Assembly (NCBI GenBank): GCA_030037545.1
Contig: JASHRF010000024.1
Location: 1 to 39,419, forward strand
Source of the DNA: Acidobacteriaceae bacterium
GTDB taxonomy: Bacteria; Acidobacteriota; Terriglobia; Terriglobales; Acidobacteriaceae
Reading direction: 5' to 3'
Length of the DNA: 39,419 bases
The notes below the pieces were generated by a model. The model searched no databases and was not told where the DNA came from. It saw only the letters and a list, made by a program, of their open reading frames with translations. Position numbers and translations under genes: made by a program. Shown in pieces: positions 1-6,867 of this stretch; the stretch's first letter is position 1; each line of letters opens with the position of its first letter.

Positions 1-356
1 GCCCCGGCTTCGCCCAGCCGCAAGCGCCACCGCGTCAGGCTGGAGGCGCCGGCCGGCGCGCGATGCTGAAAGTAGCGCCCCCCTGCCAGCAGGGGTTTTC
101 CACCCAGTGCGCCACCACGTCCTCGTCGCTCAGATCGTGCTGGTGCTTCAGAGAGTGCAGCGCCACCATGCGCCGCGTGGCGATGCCCGGCGCTCCCCGC
201 GTGGCGGGATAGGTCGGCGCCCAGCGCCGCCTCGAACGACGCCCAGGCGATCGACTGCCCCAGCCGCATCAAGGGGTGACCCAGGTCCACAACCTGCTCC
301 AGTGCCACCTCGAACATCGCACGCTGCGGAGGCTTCGGCTCGCTCTTCGGACCCAT
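1..356 (-). pseudogene. IS5-family transposase, N-terminal remnant (frameshifted, cut by window edge)
   Basis: Reading leftwards from the ATG at 356, the translation starts MGPKSEPKPPQRAMFEVALE and continues with HPLMRLGQSIAWASFEAALG, the typical N-terminal (DUF772-like) part of IS5-group transposases. The match then moves to another frame (TRRMVALHSLKHQHDLSDED, then VVAHWVENPCWQ) and back again (YFQHRAPAGASSLTRWRLRL). At least two indels therefore break the gene. The DDE catalytic part would lie left of the window. No terminal inverted repeat could be recognised upstream of the ATG. It marks the left side of an accessory island. The family call is by motif memory; the frame breaks are directly visible. 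Confidence 0.75.
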
Positions 357-854
357 CGTCTTCCCCACTTGGTGCGGAAATTCCCAGCTCTACTGCGGAA
401 ATTCTACCCGCAACGTTCCCAACTTCTTCAGGATTTATGCGCCTTTTACCGGTTTTTCAGGATCGACCAAGGAGCTTCATGGCAGAATCCCATGCACCCC
501 CCGGGGGGTGTGTATGAACCCGGCGGGGATGGGCGCTCCGGGGCTCATGGAGTCTCAGGGTATCGACGGGGGCTTGGTCGCGTTTGCAAAATGGTTATTT
601 CCGCATTGGCGGTGGTTCGCCCGGAACCGCCCGTTTTCACGCGATTTTGGCGACGAGCGCGTTTTTCAGAATCGATCGGGATTTGGGCTCTGGCCTGGTG
701 AGGTCGGTGGAATCCCCGGTCCCCAAGTGCGAGGGACCGGGGGCACCCTCATCTGTGGTTTAGAAACCTGGAAGGACCGGGGCCACCGGTACTGGTGCCG
801 TTTGATTTCCACAGGACTGTGTTTGGCAATTGCTTTGCTGCTCCTCTTCATAAG
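357..854. other. Gene-free stretch
   Basis: I find no convincing gene in these roughly 500 bases. Open frames on the plus strand run through it but have no recognisable protein features, and the longest lies antisense to the 855-1982 gene. The only structured feature is the REP-like palindrome at 714-742. Confidence 0.5.
714..742 (+). repeat. REP-like palindrome, copy A
   Basis: A perfect 10-bp inverted repeat (CCCCGGTCCC / GGGACCGGGG) encloses the 9-nt loop CAAGTGCGA. The copy at 5582-5610 has the same spacing and almost the same loop (CAAATGCGA), but its arms differ by two compensated base pairs. Both are preceded by GAG-N-TCGGTG, at 700-708 here. Conserved loop and flank with covarying arms are typical of REP/BIME elements moved by RAYT transposases, and a RAYT relic lies beside copy B. 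Confidence 0.75.
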
Positions 855-1982
855 CTATGGCTTTTTGCCAACCAATATGCGCACAACGGCAGACGATCCG
901 TTGGTCACAACCAAGTCCTTTAGCACATTGCTATCGGATGGAGGGTCGATAGAGGCTGATAAGGCATTTTTGAGGAAGCCACCGACCTGGACAGGTTTAG
1001 GCCACTCGGTAGAGGGTTTGGAATTGAGGGAATCAGTTGATTCCGTAGAATCTACCTCGATTTCGACCCCAGTTAGAGTTCCGAGGCCGACGCGCTCGTC
1101 GGGTTTGTCCCCAAATACATTCATGCTAATCATAGGTACCGGCGACGGGGCGACGCGCTTCCATCCAGCCGCATGTAAGGCAGCATCGATTTGTTTCAAG
1201 AGCGATATGGATTCGTCTTCAGCGAAGCAGGTTGGGAAGCTATATTCCGTCCCCTCAAACTGCTTAAGTAGGCTCGATAGCGCGGATGCGTTGCGTAGCG
1301 TTCGAGGAGTCTTTAGCCATCTCAGCTTCTCTTCTGCGCTTGCCTCTCGCCGCGTCGCGTCCGCCAATTGTTGTTCTGCACCAGCCAACCGTGACACAGC
1401 ATCGGCAGCTTTCTCATTTGCTGATGTGATCTTGTCTGTCAATCCACCAGCTAAGGCCATAGCGCTCGCACTGGCTTGGGTTGCTTTATCGGATTCTGAG
1501 TCTGCGCGGCTGGCTGCATTCGCGGCTTCAACTGCTGATGATCTTGCGCTTCCGGCGTTCCGCTGGGCATCTGCCAAGAGAATATCATTGAAGGTTTGCA
1601 ATTGGCCCTCAGCGCGATTCTGGAGCATTTCAAAGATTCCTTCTCCTGCTACACCTACTACAACCAACATCCACCCAACGAAGCCAATCAGTTTGAGCCA
1701 GCGCCCTACCCTTCTAATTCTGCCCAGTGAGCCAGTTGCGAAAAACGTAAACGTTCTGGGCCATAGCTCATGGAGTATTTCTGGGCCTTCCATAGCGACG
1801 CCAATCACAACCACGATGGCAGACCATACAACCCCGGCAAATAGAGACTGGCTGAAGGCTTGCAGATCATCCCGAATGCCATTGTCCATAGCGTTGATTG
1901 CATCTGGTGAGATCGACATGGCGCGGGAATTGGATAACGACACAAGGAAAACTGCATGGGTTGTCACCGTGCTCAGAATCAT
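855..1982 (-). CDS. Unknown membrane protein: two TM segments, coiled coil, C-terminal soluble domain
   Basis: A 375-residue protein I cannot name. Residues about 46-66 and 95-117 are hydrophobic membrane segments, each ending in a Gly-Glu-rich patch (AMEGPE, GEGIFE). Residues about 130-230 are Ala/Ser/Glu-rich with a heptad-like pattern and should form a long coiled coil (AVEAANAASRADSESDKATQ and on to ATRREASAEEKL). Residues about 235-375 look globular and soluble, with a mixed alpha/beta pattern. The start has GAGGG six bases upstream and a TATAAT-like box at 2038-2043. It is divergent from the IS1-family transposase and has lower GC than the core genes. A membrane-anchored sensor or scaffold is possible, but no function is shown. 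Confidence 0.7.
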   Translation of the reverse strand: MILSTVTTHAVFLVSLSNSRAMSISPDAINAMDNGIRDDLQAFSQSLFAGVVWSAIVVVIGVAMEGPEILHELWPRTFTFFATGSLGRIRRVGRWLKLIGFVGWMLVVVGVAGEGIFEMLQNRAEGQLQTFNDILLADAQRNAGSARSSAVEAANAASRADSESDKATQASASAMALAGGLTDKITSANEKAADAVSRLAGAEQQLADATRREASAEEKLRWLKTPRTLRNASALSSLLKQFEGTEYSFPTCFAEDESISLLKQIDAALHAAGWKRVAPSPVPMISMNVFGDKPDERVGLGTLTGVEIEVDSTESTDSLNSKPSTEWPKPVQVGGFLKNALSASIDPPSDSNVLKDLVVTNGSSAVVRILVGKKP

Positions 1983-2037
1983 CGCGGCCCTCGGTATTTT
2001 TTATGCTGTCGTCATATCGATTGGCGTCGTCAAAGCC

Positions 2038-2043
2038 ATTATA
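2038..2043 (-). promoter_or_regulatory. -10 box of the 855-1982 gene
   Basis: On the minus strand this reads TATAAT. A weak -35 (TACAAT, 2061-2066) sits 17 bases upstream. The implied leader is about 50 nt with a GAGGG ribosome site. Confidence 0.35.
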
Positions 2044-2079
2044 AGGCTAAAATTTCCTAAATTGTAGGCTATTTACTGC

Positions 2080-2108
2080 TTGACATATGCCTCTATATTG
2101 CCTATAAT
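2080..2108 (+). promoter_or_regulatory. Perfect consensus sigma-70 promoter of the IS1-family transposase
   Basis: TTGACA at 2080-2085 and TATAAT at 2103-2108 are separated by exactly 17 bases, a full-consensus vegetative promoter. The start site would be near 2115, leaving a leader of only about 14 nt before the ATG at 2129. AGAGG at 2119-2123 can serve as ribosome site. The spacer and -10 lie inside a long palindrome (see 2089-2124), so a repressor or the transposase itself could occlude it. Confidence 0.8.
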
Positions 2109-2124
2109 AAGGCAATATAGAGGC
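2089..2124. repeat. 15-bp perfect palindrome over the transposase promoter
   Basis: GCCTCTATATTGCCT at 2089-2103 and its exact reverse complement at 2110-2124 flank the 6-nt centre ATAATA. It covers the spacer, the -10 box and the predicted start point. Because transcription begins within it, only part would be in the RNA, so a DNA-binding site (operator or transposase end) is more likely than a terminator. I saw no second copy in the window. Confidence 0.8.
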
Positions 2125-2128
2125 AATT

Positions 2129-3061
2129 ATGAACCGTTTGAGCATTGAAAAGAGGGCGCAAGTGATAGGGGCTTTAGTCGAAGGCAACTCCATTAACTCG
2201 ACTTGCCGAATGCTCGGAGTCGGGAAGCATACGGTTCTGCGCCTCTTGGAAGATGCTGGTATTGCCTGTGCGAACTTCCATGATCGATTCGTTCGTAATC
2301 TAAAGGTTCGCCGTCTGCAATGCGATGAAATCTGGAGCTTCGTTGGAGCCAAGGCAAAAAATGTCAGATCAGAACGAGAACCGGAAGGGTGGGGCGATGT
2401 TTGGACTTGGACAGGGATTGATGCTGATTCCAAGTTCTGCGTGTCATGGCTGGTAGGTGGGCGCGATGCTGGATGGGCTTACGACTTCATGCAGGATTGC
2501 GCCGAACGTATTCATGGGCGGGTCCAACTGACTACCGATGCCCACAAAGCCTATTTGAGAGCCGTGGAAGGCGCATTTGGATGTGATGTGGACTATGCAA
2601 TGTTACAGAAGATTTACGGCGCACCGACCGATGCCGATCAGCGCCGTTACTCCCCGGCGAAGTGCATCGGAGCTGACATGAAGGTTGTGAGTGGCGACCC
2701 TGATCCAAAGCATGTCAGTACGTCTTATGTCGAACGGCAGAACCTCTCCATGCGAATGGGGATGCGCCGGTTTACGCGCCTGACCAACGGGTTCAGCAAA
2801 AAGCTGGCAAACCACGCGCACCAGATCGCGGTTTACTTCATGCACTATAACTTCTGCCGGGTTCACAAGACGTTGAGAGTCACCCCGGCTATGGAGATCG
2901 GGTTGACCGATCACGTATGGACATTGGAAGAACTTTGCGGCTTGATTCCCGAAGAGAACGCGATTCAGCAGTTAGACCGCAAATTGATTGCAAAAGCTGC
3001 CGAAAGGACGATTTGGAAAGTTTATGGCGAAGGCGAATCAGGTTTCTATTCCGTATCTTGA
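2129..3061 (+). CDS. IS1-family transposase (single-frame type)
   Basis: A 310-residue DDE transposase. Residues about 8-42 form a helix-turn-helix (AQVIGALVEGNSINSTCRML). Catalytic residues fit D66 in CDEIWSF, D137 in TTDAHKAYL and E202 in YVERQN, followed by the family block MRRFTRLTNGFSKK and the C-terminal block CRVHKTLRVTPAME. Unlike E. coli IS1 no programmed frameshift is needed. It looks intact and has a consensus promoter. I could not find terminal inverted repeats, so mobility is unproven; single-frame relatives often appear without clear ends. Its last codons overlap the small gene at 3024. A related but degraded 3' end lies at 3505-3688. Confidence 0.88.
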   Translation: MNRLSIEKRAQVIGALVEGNSINSTCRMLGVGKHTVLRLLEDAGIACANFHDRFVRNLKVRRLQCDEIWSFVGAKAKNVRSEREPEGWGDVWTWTGIDADSKFCVSWLVGGRDAGWAYDFMQDCAERIHGRVQLTTDAHKAYLRAVEGAFGCDVDYAMLQKIYGAPTDADQRRYSPAKCIGADMKVVSGDPDPKHVSTSYVERQNLSMRMGMRRFTRLTNGFSKKLANHAHQIAVYFMHYNFCRVHKTLRVTPAMEIGLTDHVWTLEELCGLIPEENAIQQLDRKLIAKAAERTIWKVYGEGESGFYSVS

Positions 3062-3230
3062 TCCCAATGTGCAACACGTCGGCGTGAGCAAGCTACGTGC
3101 GCTCAACATCGAGCAGTTGCGTGACCTGGATAAAACTCTTGTTATTCAGGATAACGATAAGCCGCTGGCCGTGCTACTTCGGTATGAGCACTTCATGGCC
3201 ATGCAGGAACAGATTCGAGGTAAGGAATAG
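3024..3230 (+). CDS. Small Phd/YefM-like (antitoxin-like) protein overlapping the transposase
   Basis: A 68-residue protein beginning MAKANQVSIPYLDP, with GGAAAG upstream of the ATG. The stretch LRALNIEQLRDLDKTLVIQD followed by NDKPLAVLLRYEHFMAMQEQ resembles the Phd/YefM fold pattern, in which a Leu-rich helix leads to 'vItdndkPvAVL.p...y..Lq'. It overlaps the transposase by 38 nt in another frame, so translation is probably coupled. No toxin follows; the next plus-strand gene is a transposase relic. It may act as a DNA-binding regulator of the element rather than half of a toxin-antitoxin pair. The family call is moderate. Confidence 0.6.
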   Translation: MAKANQVSIPYLDPNVQHVGVSKLRALNIEQLRDLDKTLVIQDNDKPLAVLLRYEHFMAMQEQIRGKE

Positions 3231-3231
3231 G

Positions 3232-3420
3232 CTATTTGTCTTCAGTCGCCTCGCGGACTACACGCAAGGCGTTCTGGCTGGCATCCAAAGGCATGCATTT
3301 ATGGGCATCGAATGCGGTAGTAATTTCGTCCATCGCCTTGGTTGGGTCAGCCAGATCGGAGTCAAAATGAGAGCCGCATCGCTGGCAAACTCCTCCGAGG
3401 TTCGGGGTAGTTTTTACCAT
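3232..3420 (-). CDS. Small conserved protein with CxxC motif (zinc-ribbon-like)
   Basis: A 62-residue protein starting MVKTTPNLGGVCQRCGSHFD; an ATG seven codons earlier (3441) is possible, but this start has the better purine-rich upstream site (GAGATGG). CQRC near the N-terminus and HKC near residue 40 could bind one metal ion. The tail MPLDASQNALRVVREATEDK is highly structured in composition and resembles a type of small Acidobacteria protein I recall, with no known function. It lies antisense between an intact transposase unit and a transposase relic, one base from the stop of the 3024 gene. Confidence 0.6.
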   Translation of the reverse strand: MVKTTPNLGGVCQRCGSHFDSDLADPTKAMDEITTAFDAHKCMPLDASQNALRVVREATEDK

Positions 3421-3504
3421 TCGGAGCCATCTCTGCGTCATGAATCTAGTTTACCGCTGGCAGCAAAGTTCCGGCGAGCCTGTGAAAATCAAACGGCACC
3501 ACTA

Positions 3505-3688
3505 CCGGGCCACCCGCCACATGGTCGCGATCTACTATATGTATTACAACTACTGTCGCATCCATCAAACACTTCGCGTCACGCCCGCAATGGAAGCGAA
3601 GATCGCGGATCACGCTTGGAGCGTCGGCGAGTTGGTTTCGCTACTCGATAAGCGGTCAATTCTTCACGGCCTGCTGGGCGCTGCATAA
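3505..3688 (+). pseudogene. 3' fragment of a second IS1-family transposase
   Basis: The plus strand encodes MVAIYYMYYNYCRIHQTLRV, then TPAMEAKIADHAWSVGELVS. This matches the C-terminal block of the transposase at 2129-3061 (YFMHYNFCRVHKTLRVTPAM and on). The N-terminal 80 percent, including all three catalytic residues, is missing. The sequences are diverged, so this is an older related insertion, not a recent duplicate. Confidence 0.75.
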
Positions 3689-3730
3689 CCTGTGGAAAAG
3701 ATTTGACCCACTACCAAAACGATTGTCTTT

Positions 3731-3760
3731 TTGACAAACCAAACACCTGACCATTAGCAT
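3731..3760 (+). promoter_or_regulatory. Promoter for the 3770 gene pair
   Basis: TTGACA at 3731-3736 and TAGCAT at 3755-3760 with an 18-base spacer. The start point would fall almost on the ATG at 3770, giving a leaderless or very short leader. Confidence 0.45.
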
Positions 3761-3769
3761 ACGTGGCAA

Positions 3770-4303
3770 ATGGATCGTTCACAAATTCAACTCATTAAAA
3801 ATGATAGCGGCAATTTGGCGTCCTCGAAACGCATCACATCCATTTTCCTTTTCGTCCATGTGATTCTTCCTGTCTTCATCGGAGCAACGATCTACAGCCT
3901 GTAGCGATCCAAAGCCCTGCTCGTATTTGCGTGGTATAGATGGGCTGGATTGTCTGCGCCCATCATGATGCTGAGATCCCAAGTTTCTGCCGTAAAACAT
4001 TTGATTCCTGGCGTAATTTTGTATTCTCTCCCAGACGGTCTCTGGGTTTATTCATTCACGGCCTTGATGGGGCTTATCTGGTATCAGAAGCCACAACGAT
4101 ATGCGCGGCTTTTTTGGACACTTCTTCCGGTCTCTATGGCGATGGGGGCCGAAATAGGACAGAGGCTTAGGCTTGTTCCGGGCACGTTTGATTGGGAGGA
4201 TATGTCCTCTTACCTTGTGGCCTGGGTGCTTGCTTCTGTTTCCGTGCAAATATTTCTGAGCGACAAGACGCACCATTTCAGGACAAGAAGTCTGCAGGTA
4301 TGA
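3770..4303 (+). pseudogene. VanZ-like membrane protein interrupted by an in-frame TAG
   Basis: From the ATG at 3770 one frame runs for 177 codons except for one TAG at 3902-3904. The first part (44 residues) ends in the membrane helix TSIFLFVHVILPVFIGATIY. Directly after the stop the same frame continues with RSKALLVFAWYRWAGLSAPI and further hydrophobic segments, then GAEIGQRLRLVPGTFDWEDM, which resembles the 'E..Q...PgRtfdw.Dl' region of VanZ-like proteins. One base change (TAG to TAT or TAC) would restore the frame. A TTG at 3950 could restart a 117-residue product. The next gene overlaps the terminal stop as ATGA. Either a recent nonsense mutation, a sequencing error or read-through explains this. 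Confidence 0.6.
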
Positions 4304-4932
4304 AGTGCTCGTTCAAGACGCATATGCTATCCGTTTTCGCTTTGGGAGTTTTTTGCATTCTGGCGGCGGGAAGCATGGATGATGACAGTCCGTCCAGCAC
4401 GTCGCCTGCCCCTCCGAAGACATCCGCCTATGTAGAAGCAGGTAGGAATGTAATTGGAGTTTATACAACCTTCGGCAATGTGCGTCTTAATGCGACTGCA
4501 CAAGATGTCGGATGCACCCCCGATGATCTATTAGAGTGCACGTTTTACGATGCCGACTCAGAGATTACTGCATCGTTCTACAAAGACTCAAGTACGCCGA
4601 GTGTATACAGAGTTTGCGATTATGATTACACATTCGATCTCCCAAAGAATATGAGCGTGAATGAAGCATTCCAAATGCTAGAGAAAAAGCTTGGGCCGGG
4701 AGAATTTGGGCAGGCGGATGTGGTAAAAGATCAGTACTTTTGGGGGGATTGGGGTAACAGTGTGGGAGCCAAAGCATATCAAATTGATGATGGCCGCATT
4801 AGGGTAAACGTCGACGACGATTCAGGATTAGCGCTCCATAATCAACAGGTCGAGCAGAGTGAAACCGAGCGCGATACGAAAGAAAAGCATGAGGAAGAGC
4901 AGGAGCTTGAGCAACGACTAAACGCGAAATAG
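4300..4932 (+). CDS. Secreted protein of unknown function with charged C-terminal tail
   Basis: A 210-residue protein. The ATG at 4300 overlaps the preceding stop (ATGA), pointing to coupling with the membrane gene. The N-terminus MKCSFKTHMLSVFALGVFCI is a signal peptide. A Ser/Pro-rich linker follows, then a compact domain (about residues 40-165) with several cysteines (DVGCTPDDLLECTFYDADSE, RVCDYDYTF) that may form disulfides. The last 40 residues are Glu/Lys-rich (ERDTKEKHEEEQELEQRLNA) and probably helical or coiled. GC content is clearly below that of the core genes. I do not recognise the family. Confidence 0.65.
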   Translation: MKCSFKTHMLSVFALGVFCILAAGSMDDDSPSSTSPAPPKTSAYVEAGRNVIGVYTTFGNVRLNATAQDVGCTPDDLLECTFYDADSEITASFYKDSSTPSVYRVCDYDYTFDLPKNMSVNEAFQMLEKKLGPGEFGQADVVKDQYFWGDWGNSVGAKAYQIDDGRIRVNVDDDSGLALHNQQVEQSETERDTKEKHEEEQELEQRLNAK

Positions 4933-4959
4933 TTTGAGATAAGCTGATAAGGGGTCAAA

Positions 4960-5226
4960 ATGGCCGTATATGAGTGCATGCAAGGACGGGTTATAACCTG
5001 TTGCGATAGGACTTTTACGATGTCTGCTGGAACGAAGTACGTTGTCAAACGACTGGGAACAAATGACAACAAATCGCTCTATGCTGTTTATCATGCGGAA
5101 GCGGACTCATCGAAGATCGAAGGCGACAGCATAGTTATACCAATGAAATTAACGGGTGAAGCCGTTATTACTGGTGAGCAACTCGCTTGCCTAAAAGAGG
5201 AAGGCGTTTTGAGGATGTCTCAGTAG
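4960..5226 (+). CDS. Small hypothetical protein
   Basis: An 88-residue protein with AAGGGG five bases before the ATG. It has three N-terminal cysteines (YECMQGRVITCCDRTF), no membrane segment and no motif I know. It follows the secreted protein by 27 nt in the same direction and shares its low GC, so the two probably form one unit that ends at the hairpin at 5253-5273. Confidence 0.5.
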   Translation: MAVYECMQGRVITCCDRTFTMSAGTKYVVKRLGTNDNKSLYAVYHAEADSSKIEGDSIVIPMKLTGEAVITGEQLACLKEEGVLRMSQ

Positions 5227-5252
5227 CAGTTGAAAGTTGAGCGGCGGTTCGA

Positions 5253-5273
5253 CCCGGTTCTGGAAGAATCGGG
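5253..5273 (+). terminator. Hairpin after the 4960 gene
   Basis: CCCGGTTCT and AGAATCGGG pair (one G-U) around a 3-nt loop, followed by TTGTCCAATCTTTTT. Position 27 nt after a stop codon and the T-rich run suggest an intrinsic terminator. Confidence 0.45.
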
Positions 5274-5287
5274 TTGTCCAATCTTTT

Positions 5288-5527
5288 TCAAGGAGAACCG
5301 CCGTCAACATCGCCCTTCTGCGGTTCGCCGGCGAGCAGATGGACATGTTCGGGCATGACGGCATATCCGGCGACCACGAACCGGTAACGCAGGCGCGTCC
5401 GCTCCAGCGCATCCAGGAAGAGATCGCGCGCCGCGGCTGAACCGAGGTACGGAAGACGGCGATAGCAGCTAAAGGTGAGGAAGTGGAAGTTCCCTGTGTG
5501 GTGGTATCGGACCAATCCTCGCGGCAT
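5288..5527 (-). pseudogene. REP-associated tyrosine transposase (RAYT), truncated
   Basis: Starting at the ATG at 5527 the protein reads MPRGLVRYHHTGNFHFLTFS, CYRRLPYLG and later VVAGYAVMPEHVHLLAGEP, the N-terminal half of RAYT/Y1-type transposases including the HxH metal motif (HVH). After about 70 residues the similarity stops and the frame ends at 5288. The helix carrying the catalytic tyrosine and the usual 'WQ.R.YDF' block are absent in all frames downstream. It is therefore a dead relic. The REP-like palindrome at 5582-5610 lies just upstream of its start, the usual RAYT arrangement. Confidence 0.75.
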
Positions 5528-5581
5528 GGGACGAGGATACAACGGAAGGTCCTGAATGTTGTTGGTGGAGTTCGGTGATCT

Positions 5582-5610
5582 CCCAGGTGCCCAAATGCGA
5601 GGCACCTGGG
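5582..5610 (+). repeat. REP-like palindrome, copy B
   Basis: CCCAGGTGCC and GGCACCTGGG form a perfect 10-bp stem around the loop CAAATGCGA, preceded by GAGTTCGGTG. Compared with copy A (714-742) two stem pairs change on both sides, so the stem is conserved by compensation. It sits about 55 nt upstream of the RAYT relic start. Confidence 0.8.
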
Positions 5611-5831
5611 GCATCCATAGTCACTAATTGCTTAGCTTCCCTGTGCTTGGGCCATTCGCCGAACGGGATTTGTCCTGCGAAGTCGGCCAGTGCTGTGGAA
5701 TCCTCCATTTTTATGGAAAGGGCGGCCCACGCGTTCTTCGATAGGGTCGCGTGCGCATAGTCGCCTGCCCGGAAGTTACTTTTCGATACGGTTCTTGCCG
5801 AACGCCGAATCTTACCGGCTGGTGGTGCGGG

Positions 5832-6794
5832 TTAATGCAGCCAGAGGGACCAGATGGCGTCTACCGAGGCGTGGGTGATAGCCGAGGCCCCCACGCGCCG
5901 GTCGCTTCTCCAGGCGCGGCCGTAGAAGATGCCGGCCAGCGCGGCCAATAGAACATAGCGCCAGTTGAAGGTTGTCGTCCGCTTGTTGAAGTGGGCGAGG
6001 CCGAAGAGCGCTGCGGTGAGAAACAGGGCAGGGTAGCGGCCCAGGCGCCGCTCGAGCAGGTTCTGCAACCACCCGCGAAAAAAGAGCTCTTCCGGCACGG
6101 CGATGAAGAAGAAGGTGAAGAGCCAGGCTTGGGCAATTTTGCCGGGGCTGGGTACGACGGCGTGGGCGTGGAGAAAGCCGAGGCTCAGGCCAAGGGCGAG
6201 CGCAATGGGTGAGTAAAAGACCAGCTCGCGCACGCCGATAGCGAGGTCGCGGAGGCGCAGACGCAGGTCGAAGCCTGTGCCTTGGAGGCGGCGGATGAGA
6301 ACGAAACCGTAGATGCCGGCGTCGAGCAGCAGGACCTTGTTGAAAATGGACATGTGCGGGGGCCAGGCGCGCTCGAACCAGCGCAGATCGACGGCCAGGC
6401 CGAGGATGGCGAGGATGAGGAAGTCACGCCAGTTGCCGCGCTGGGTGGGCTCGGCTGGCGTGACTGATTCCGCGATCGCTGGAGGGCCGGGCGTCGTCAG
6501 GCTGGACTTAGATCGGCCGGGCGCGGATTGGCTGGGATCGATGCGCGCGGCCTGGTATAGCAGCGCCGCAATTCCGACGGGCAGCAACAAATAAAGCGCA
6601 AACCATCCCCATTGGAACCGGCCGGCACCGGCAGCGACCAGGACATAAGAGATAGAGAGCAGGGCGGGCGCGGCAAGCTGCGCCCACAGCGGAAGCGCAC
6701 GTACGCGGGACACTGGCGCCTTTGGAAAAAAGGCTACGGCGAGGTAGGGAATGAGGAGCAGCAGAGCGGCGGCGACGTTGGCGGGGGTAATCAC
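5832..6794 (-). CDS. CPBP-family intramembrane metalloprotease
   Basis: A 320-residue polytopic membrane protein. The CPBP (CAAX protease/bacteriocin-processing, ABI) motifs are present: EE at 235-236 with R240 in PEELFFRGWL, H268 in FGLAHFN and H308 in ITHASVDAIW. These glutamates and histidines form the intramembrane active site. Two N-terminal hydrophobic blocks (about residues 5-80) precede a Pro/Ser-rich loop (85-120) and the catalytic domain. The start is GTG with a poor ribosome site. It stands alone, divergent from the hemerythrin gene. In other bacteria such proteins process prenylated or peptide substrates; here the substrate is unknown. Confidence 0.88.
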   Translation of the reverse strand: MITPANVAAALLLLIPYLAVAFFPKAPVSRVRALPLWAQLAAPALLSISYVLVAAGAGRFQWGWFALYLLLPVGIAALLYQAARIDPSQSAPGRSKSSLTTPGPPAIAESVTPAEPTQRGNWRDFLILAILGLAVDLRWFERAWPPHMSIFNKVLLLDAGIYGFVLIRRLQGTGFDLRLRLRDLAIGVRELVFYSPIALALGLSLGFLHAHAVVPSPGKIAQAWLFTFFFIAVPEELFFRGWLQNLLERRLGRYPALFLTAALFGLAHFNKRTTTFNWRYVLLAALAGIFYGRAWRSDRRVGASAITHASVDAIWSLWLH

Positions 6795-6867
6795 AAAGGG
6801 CTAATTCAACTTTCTCTTCTTCACACCGATAAGCTAGTTGCGGCCTGTGCCGCAAGGAGAATTCCCG

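Noticed and set aside
508..2067. Long plus-strand open frame of 519 codons
   Set aside because: It lies antisense to the 855-1982 gene, whose product has membrane and coiled-coil structure and a ribosome site; the plus-strand product is low-complexity Ser/Ala-rich.
2065..2085. Similarity of TAGGCTATTT at 2065, 3228 and TAGGTTATTT at 11788
   Set aside because: Only about ten bases match; too short to claim element ends.
5246..5256. GGTTCGACCC resembling a tRNA T-loop
   Set aside because: Flanking bases cannot form a T-stem and no acceptor or anticodon arm fits.
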